Assembly (NCBI GenBank): GCA_963710675.1
Contig: CAVQBE010000021.1
Span: 248,001 to 312,000, forward strand
Reading direction: 5' to 3'
DNA length: 64,000 nt
Source of the DNA: JACCZX01 sp963710675
Lineage (GTDB): Bacteria; Pseudomonadota; Gammaproteobacteria; Burkholderiales; Burkholderiaceae_F
The position numbers and the translations under genes were made by a program. The notes below the pieces were generated by a model, which searched no databases, was not told the origin of the DNA, and saw only the letters and a program-made list of their open reading frames with translations. Shown one piece after another: positions 59,069 to 64,000 of this stretch. Each line of letters opens with the position of its first letter. The first letter of the stretch is position 1.

Positions 59069-59119
59069 CAGGCAGTACGCCGGGCGTGGCGCGATGCACG
59101 CAGGACCGGTTGATGACAG

Positions 59120-59599
59120 CTAAGCGTCGTTGCCCTGGACCCGCAACCGTTGCCCCGCCGATTGCCGCAGCCCTTCCGCTGCATGCAGCACGCCAGCCTT
59201 GCCTAGCCCGAAAGGCGGCATGTTGACGTAGACGGTTTCGTAACTTCCCGGGCTGACCGCGTATGTTTCATGCCAGATGCCGACCGTGCCGTCTGCACCG
59301 ACCGAGCGGTTGAATGCCTTCCAGGCGGGCAAATGCTCCGCCTCCCTGTTCGTCGCGTACGCCAGCAATTGCTCCATCGAGCGCCAATACTGCAAAAAAA
59401 TGATCGTGCGCCCGAACCAGGCTTCGGCATGCAAGAACCCTAGATCGGGCCGGGCACAGAGTTCCTTCAGCATGCGTGGCATCGAAGTCGCTACTGGCAG
59501 CCACTTGTGAACCATCAACGGACGATTGATGCGCATACCGATCAGGAAAACAACGAAGTTGCTTTCGAGGCTCGCCGTGAATCGGCCGCGATGGATCAT
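59120..59599 (-). CDS. DUF4188-family protein (monooxygenase-like ferredoxin fold)
   Basis: 159 residues from ATG 59599; the longer frame to 59728 has no family support. MIHRGRFTASLESNFVVFLI then GMRINRPLMVHKWLPV, FGRTIIFLQYWRSMEQLLAY, and WHETYAVSPGSYETVYVNMP match DUF4188, small dimeric alpha/beta-barrel proteins related to monooxygenases (fluorothreonine or aldoxime dehydratase-like folds). Probably cytosolic. Reaction unknown. Confidence 0.8.
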   Translation of the reverse strand: MIHRGRFTASLESNFVVFLIGMRINRPLMVHKWLPVATSMPRMLKELCARPDLGFLHAEAWFGRTIIFLQYWRSMEQLLAYATNREAEHLPAWKAFNRSVGADGTVGIWHETYAVSPGSYETVYVNMPPFGLGKAGVLHAAEGLRQSAGQRLRVQGNDA

Positions 59600-59945
59600 G
59601 GGTTGACAGCCTAAAGGAATGCCGAAGAACCAGGCGATGGCGGTGCCACCAAAGGCAAGCCTTGTTTTAGAACCTGGGATTTCGCCAGTGGACGCCGAAC
59701 GCCGGCCCTGAACACCTAACTCGCGCACTGCGTGCAGCAGAAATCCTCATGCGCGTCGGCGAAGGCGGCGCAGCAAGCCGTACGAAGCAATTGATCAGAG
59801 TGAACGGGTGCTGCCGGTACCGTTTTATCCCATTAACGAGTTTTATTCACTCTGGGGCTCGGTTAGCCGGGCTCGGAAGCAAGACAGCCAGCAGACCCAG
59901 GTTGATAATGGGGCATCACTAAAGCAGCACGAAAGAGGAGGCTCA
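59600..59945. other. 346-bp intergenic region between divergent genes
   Basis: No convincing gene. It is the shared upstream region of the DUF4188 gene (minus) and the sulfite-oxidase-family gene (plus). It holds the inverted repeat listed separately and an AT-richer patch near 59822-59850. An open frame from 59808 continues into the plus-strand gene but lacks family similarity before 59946. Confidence 0.5.
59796..59854. promoter_or_regulatory. 9-bp inverted repeat, possible operator
   Basis: CAGAGTGAA at 59796-59804 is matched exactly by TTCACTCTG at 59846-59854, 41 bp apart, roughly 90-150 bp upstream of the plus-strand start. Spaced half-sites of this kind can bind LysR- or MarR-like regulators, though chance is possible for 9 bp. 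Confidence 0.3.
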
Positions 59946-61104
59946 ATGGATACGCCAACTATTTCCCGCCGCGAGCTGTTGATCCAGAGTAGCGCCGGAC
60001 TCGCGCTGCTTCAGGCATCGTGGTTAGTGCACGCGATCCCAAGTCGCTCAGGCGAAGAGATCGTGCCTTGGCTGGATCAGCCTGGCGCAAACCCAAGCGG
60101 CGGTGTCGTCGAGAACTTGCAGCCATGGGAAAACCTGGCGTCTTCCTTCATTACGCCCAACGACAAGTTCTTTCGTGTGTCGCACTACGACAAGCCGGTC
60201 ATCGACGAAAAGAAATGGAATCTCGAGATCGCCGGGCTCGTGAAGAAGCCTATGAACCTGACGCTGCCGGCGATCAAGGCTCGGCCAAAGCAAGAAGTCG
60301 TCTACACGATCGAATGCGGCGGCAACCATGGGTTTCCATGGTTCACCAGCGGTATCGGCAACGCAAAGTGGGGCGGTACGCCACTCGCGGCTTTCCTGAA
60401 GCAAGCGGGCGTCCTGGATCGAGGAAGCGAGGTCGTCTTCTGGGGCGCTGACTCGGGCACCGAAGTCATTCGCGAGATGAAGCTACCGCAGCATTTCGCG
60501 CGCAGCATGTCGCTGGCAGAGGCGATGAACCCGAGCAACCTGCTGTGCTACGAAATGAACGGTGCGGCGCTGCCGCAACCTCACGGGGCTCCGGTGCGGC
60601 TGATTGCGCCGGGCTGGTATGGCGTCGCAAACGTGAAATGGTTGAACCGCATCGAAGTGCGTGACACGCGCTTCATGGGCCGATTCATGGCGCGCGACTA
60701 CGTGACGATTCGTGAGGAGCAACGCAACGGCGCGACGGAATCGGTTGAAACCTCAGTGGGCCGCACGTTGCTGAAGTCCGCGCCGGCGAAGGTCACGCGC
60801 AAGGATGGGCAGTACCGCATCGTCGGCGCCGCGTGGGGGGCTCCGGTTGCGCGTGTCGAGGTGCAAGTCGACGGCGGGCCGTGGCGCGCCGCGATGATCG
60901 ACAAGAGTGAGCAGGGCAAATTTGCGTGGACTTTCTGGTCGGCCGATTGGCCGAACGTCGCACCGGGTGAACACACGATCACTTCGCGTGCCATCGATAC
61001 GCAGGGCAATGTTCAACCTGCGATGGACGCCCCAAGCATCGCCCAGCAAGAAGACCTATTGGGAAAGCAACGGACAGGTTTCGCGGCGGATTCGCATCGC
61101 GTAG
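59946..61104 (+). CDS. Tat-exported molybdenum sulfite-oxidase-family oxidoreductase, 3' frameshift
   Basis: About 385 residues from ATG 59946, with AGAGGAGG 6 bp upstream. Twin-arginine signal in ISRRELLIQSSAGLALL. Sulfite-oxidase Moco domain: ITPNDKFFRVSHYD, the Mo-ligand Cys in VVYTIECGGNHGFP, LLCYEMNGAALPQPHGAPVR, then a dimerisation beta domain (GAAWGAPVARVEVQVDGGPW). An extra C in CCC 61042-61044 diverts the end. Corrected, it closes KKTYWESNGQVSRRIRIA at 61104, the usual family ending. No haem domain, so electrons go to a separate acceptor, perhaps a c-type cytochrome. May oxidise sulfite. Confidence 0.9.
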
Positions 61105-61234
61105 CGACGCTTGCCGCTAGCCGGGATTTCACCGAAGTAATAGTGAGCTCACGACCGGACACCCAAGCGTGGAATTGATCTAAATTGCGACCTGAATCAA
61201 GAATAAAAAACGACAACCCAATCAGGAGACAACC

Positions 61235-62228
61235 ATGATCGTTCCGATCCGTCGATCATTGCTTGCGGTATCGCCGGCGCAATCGCTGGCGTCGCCGCCT
61301 TCGCAATTCACTGCTCCGGTTCATGCACAGGCCTATCCGACACGCCCGATCACGCTGATCGTGCCCTGGGGCGCCGGCGGCGGGACCGACGCCACCGCGC
61401 GCATCATCGGCACGCTGCTCGAAAAGGAACTGGGCCAGCCGGTCAACGTCGTCAACCGCACCGGCGGCAGCGGCGTCGTCGGCCATGCGGCGATCGCTTC
61501 GGCGCCGCCCGATGGCTACACGATCGGCTTGGCCACGGTCGAGATCGGCATGATGCACTGGCAGGGTCTGACCGAACTGACCGGTGCCTCGTACACGCCG
61601 ATCGGCCTGGTCAACGCCGACCCGGCGGGCATCCAGGTGCGCGCCGATGCGCCGTACAAGACGGTCAACGACCTGCTGGCCGCCATCAAGGCCAACCCCG
61701 GCAAGTTCAAGGCCTCGGGCACCGGCCAGGGCGGCATCTGGCACCTGGCGCTCGCCGGCTTGCTGCGCGACCAGAAGATCGATCCGGCTGCGGTGCCGTG
61801 GGTGCCGAGCAACGGCGCCGCGCCCGGATTGCAGGACATGGTGGCGGGCGGCGTCGACATCGCGCCGGTGTCGCTGCCCGAAGCGCGCTCGCTGATCGAT
61901 GCCGGCAAGGTCAAGAGCCTGGCGATCATGAATGACAAGCCCTCGGCGCTGTATCCGAACGTGCCGACGCTGAAGTCGGCGATCGGCAGCGACTGGACCA
62001 TGGCGGCCTGGCGCGGCATCGTCGCGCCCAAAGGCATTCCCGCCGACGTGCGCGACAAGCTCGCGGCCGCAGTGCAAGAAGATCGTTGCCAGCAAGGAAT
62101 ACACCGACTTCATGGCCAGCCGCGGCTTCGGCGTGATCTATGCGGGCCCGGAAGACTTCGCCAAGTTCATGGCGAAGTCGGACACCGAGCTCGGCGCGAC
62201 GATGAAGGCCGTAGGCATCGCGAAGTAA
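61235..62228 (+). CDS. TctC/Bug-family tripartite tricarboxylate substrate-binding protein, frameshifted
   Basis: About 327 residues from ATG 61235. The signal peptide is scrambled: an alternative frame reads IIACGIAGAIAGVAAFAI between 61255 and 61310. Then PITLIVPWGAGGGTDATARI, VNVVNRTGGSGVVGHAAIA, APPDGYTIGLATVEI and SLAIMNDKPSALYPNVPTL. A further slip near 62075 hides the end KEYTDFMASRGFGVIYAGPE then DFAKFMAKSDTELGATMKAVG. First gene of the TctCBA set. Periplasmic binding of a citrate-like or other carboxylate. Confidence 0.92.
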
Positions 62229-62260
62229 CGCTGCGGTGTCGCAGACGCCGCTAGTCTGCC

Positions 62261-62734
62261 GTGAAGCTCAACGACGCAGTCTTCGGGCTGCTGCTGCTGG
62301 CCCTGGGCGCGGCGTCATCGCCGTCGTTTCGTCCTATCCGAAGATCCCGGCCAGCCGGTCGGGCCTGCGCTGTTTCCGGCCTGATTGCACTCGGGCTGGT
62401 TATCGGCGGCGTGATGCTGATCGTGCAGCGGCTGGCGCGAGCGTGCCACGGTGCCCGTGGGTGCGATTTGAACCTGGGTGCGTTCGCCGCGGCATGTGGC
62501 CGGCGTGCGCTCGGCGTCATCGGCTCGGTCGTCTTCTACATCGTTGCGGTCGACTGGCTCGGCTTCTTGCTGACCTCGCTGATCATTCTGGTGGCGCTGT
62601 TTCGCCTGTTCGGCGTTGCGCTCGGCCGCTCGGTCGTGATCGCGGCGATCGCGACGTTGGTCATCCACTTCGCGTTCTACAAGCTGCTGCGCGTGCCGCT
62701 GCCCTGGGGCGTGTTGACTCCCTACGCCTGGTAG
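62261..62734 (+). CDS. TctB-family small permease, frameshifted
   Basis: About 157 residues from GTG 62261. Four helices: DAVFGLLLLALGAA, LIALGLVIGGVMLIVQ, ALGVIGSVVFYIVAVDWLGF and SVVIAAIATLVIHFAFYKLL, ending VPLPWGVLTPYAW. Two indels scramble the segment after the first helix, where another frame gives VSSYPKIPASR-like sequence. Partner of TctA and TctC. Confidence 0.88.
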   Translation: MKLNDAVFGLLLLALGAASSPSFRPIRRSRPAGRACAVSGLIALGLVIGGVMLIVQRLARACHGARGCDLNLGAFAAACGRRALGVIGSVVFYIVAVDWLGFLLTSLIILVALFRLFGVALGRSVVIAAIATLVIHFAFYKLLRVPLPWGVLTPYAW

Positions 62735-62741
62735 ACGACCT

Positions 62742-64000
62742 ATGTGGGAACACCTCGCGCAGGCATTCTCGATGGTGTTCGAGCCGTACACCATCATGGT
62801 GATGGTGCTGGCGGCGCTCTTTGGCCTGTTCGTCGGCGCGGTGCCCGGGCCTCACCGCCACCATGGCGACGGCACTGCTGGTGCCGGTGACGTTCTTCAT
62901 GCCGCCGATCCCGGCGATCGCGGCGATGGTCACCGCAACCGCGATGGCGATCTTCTCCGGCGACATTCCGGGCTGCCTGTTGCGCATCCCCGGCACGCCG
63001 GCGTCGGCCGCGTACACCGACGAAGCCTTCGCCATGACGCGAAGGGCGAGGCCGAGATCGCGCTCGGCGCGGGCCTGGTGTTCTCGGCCGTCGGCGGCCT
63101 GTTCGGCACGGTCGGTGCTGATCGTCGCGGCGCCGGCGCTGGCCGATTTCGCGCTGAGCTTCAGCTCGTTCGAATATTTCTGGCTGGTGCTGCTGGGCCT
63201 GACGTGCGCCGTGTTCATCACGTCGGACCGGCCGCTGAAAGGGCTGGTGACGCTGCTGCTGGGCTTGCTGGTCGCGTGCGTCGGCCTGGGCAATCCGGCC
63301 GGCCACCCGCGCTTCACCTTCGGCAATACCGAGATGATGGGCGGCATCGGCATGATCCCGATGATGATCGGCATGTTCGCCATCTCGGAGATCATCCGGT
63401 ACGTGGTCGACACCAGCCCGCCCGCCGAACTGGTCGTCGAGAAGGTCGGCAACGTCATCAGCGGCCAGTGGGCGCTGGCGAAGAAGTACTGGCGCAGATC
63501 CTGCGCGGCAGCGCGCTGGGAACGCGGTCGGCGCGTTGCCGGGCGCCGGCGCCGACATCGCGGCGTGGATGTCCTACGCCATGAGCAAGAAGTTCTCGAA
63601 GGAGCCGGAGAAGTTCGGCACCGGCCACGTCGAGGGCATCGTCGAGTCGGGCTCGGCCAACAACAGCGCGCTGGCCGGCGCCTGGATTCCCGCGCTGGTG
63701 TTCGGCATTCCCGGCGACTCGATCACCGCCATCGTGATCGGCGTGCTCTACATGAAGAACATGAACCCGGGGCCGACGCTGTTCACACCAACCCGCAGAA
63801 CATCTATGCGGTGTTCCTGCTGTTCATCATCGCCAACATCATCATGGTGCCGCTCGGCATCCTGTGCATCAAGGCGGCCAAGCGGATCCTGCAAGGTGCC
63901 GCGCAACATCCTGATGCCGCTGATCCTGCTGTTCTGCATCGTCGGCACCTTCGCGATCAACAACACGGTGTTCGACGTCGGCGTGATGCTGGTCGCCGGC
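62742..64000 (+). CDS. TctA-family large permease, partial at right edge, frameshifted
   Basis: Starts at ATG 62742 with MWEHLAQAFSMVFEPYTIM and a first helix LFGLFVGAVPG, then in other frames LTATMATALLVPVTFFMPPI, CLLRIPGTPASAAYTDEAFA, LLGLLVACVGLGNPAGHPRF, GALPGAGADIAAWMSYAMSK and PALVFGIPGDSITAIVIGVL. These are TctA hallmarks, including both GxPGxG-like loops. At least five indels in 1.26 kb. The window cuts it roughly 80 residues before the expected end. Moves the carboxylate across the inner membrane. Confidence 0.9.

Noticed and set aside
59808..59945. N-terminal extension of the molybdenum enzyme
   Set aside because: The strong ribosome-binding site and twin-arginine signal fix the start at 59946.
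1..64000. tRNA or rRNA genes, CRISPR arrays, insertion sequences
   Set aside because: No repeat-spacer pattern, transposase frames or recognisable RNA genes were found by eye; a covariance-model scan would be needed to exclude small RNAs.

Overview
The window is GC-rich DNA from a proteobacterium, most likely a betaproteobacterium of the Burkholderiales. This rests on gene content: solute-binding proteins of the Bug/TctC family, a TctCBA set, a TRAP transporter, DUF1446/AtuA proteins, a CaiB CoA-transferase, NnrU, and many exported c-type cytochromes and lipoproteins. I see no rRNA or tRNA gene, CRISPR array, transposase or integrase. Many genes are broken by single-base indels, usually in short homopolymers, and adjoining frames restore one continuous family-length protein. 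I read most of these as sequence errors rather than pseudogenes. They are dense at 1-10 kb, 18.6-23.5 kb and 61-64 kb, and sparse at 10-17 kb and 24-34 kb. Genes rebuilt across frames are flagged.

Layout. 0-10 kb: the 3' part of a patatin-like phospholipase, convergent with a five-gene minus-strand operon of four exported c-type cytochromes and one lipoprotein. 10.1-13.8 kb: a compact cassette of TIR-membrane protein, two phage tail-tube-like proteins and TIR-membrane-TPR protein, with no other phage genes. 13.8-16.2 kb: a DUF1615 lipoprotein, a TerB-like protein and an OmpA-like lipoprotein. 16.2-25.9 kb: housekeeping and sulfur genes (core MetE, FolE, a thermonuclease, SodC, a threonine dehydratase-like enzyme, CysK, a YeeE-type sulfur transporter with a periplasmic sulfurtransferase, an M23 peptidase, an exported isoaspartyl methyltransferase and an aldo/keto reductase).

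25.9-32.2 kb: three tandem single-pass membrane proteins with extracytoplasmic PASTA domains. The first two are each followed, with the same 8-bp overlap, by paralogous genes of unknown function. The third is followed by a flavodoxin-fold reductase. With the TIR/tube cassette, this is the most system-like novelty in the window.

32.4-40.6 kb: an esterase lipoprotein and two secreted subtilases flanking a GMC oxidoreductase. 40.7-50.5 kb: a minus-strand organic-acid operon (serine-glyoxylate aminotransferase, TRAP DctPQM, enoyl-CoA hydratase, CoA-transferase) divergent from a large FAD/Fe-S 2-hydroxyacid dehydrogenase, then NnrU. 50.6-57.7 kb: a ClpP-like membrane protein, an IlvD/Edd dehydratase with a DapA-family aldolase, and a convergent AtuA-type gene pair with a Bug protein and an SDR. 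57.8-64 kb: an unrecognised protein, a DUF4188 protein, a Tat-exported sulfite-oxidase-family enzyme, and the start of a TctCBA transporter cut by the right edge.
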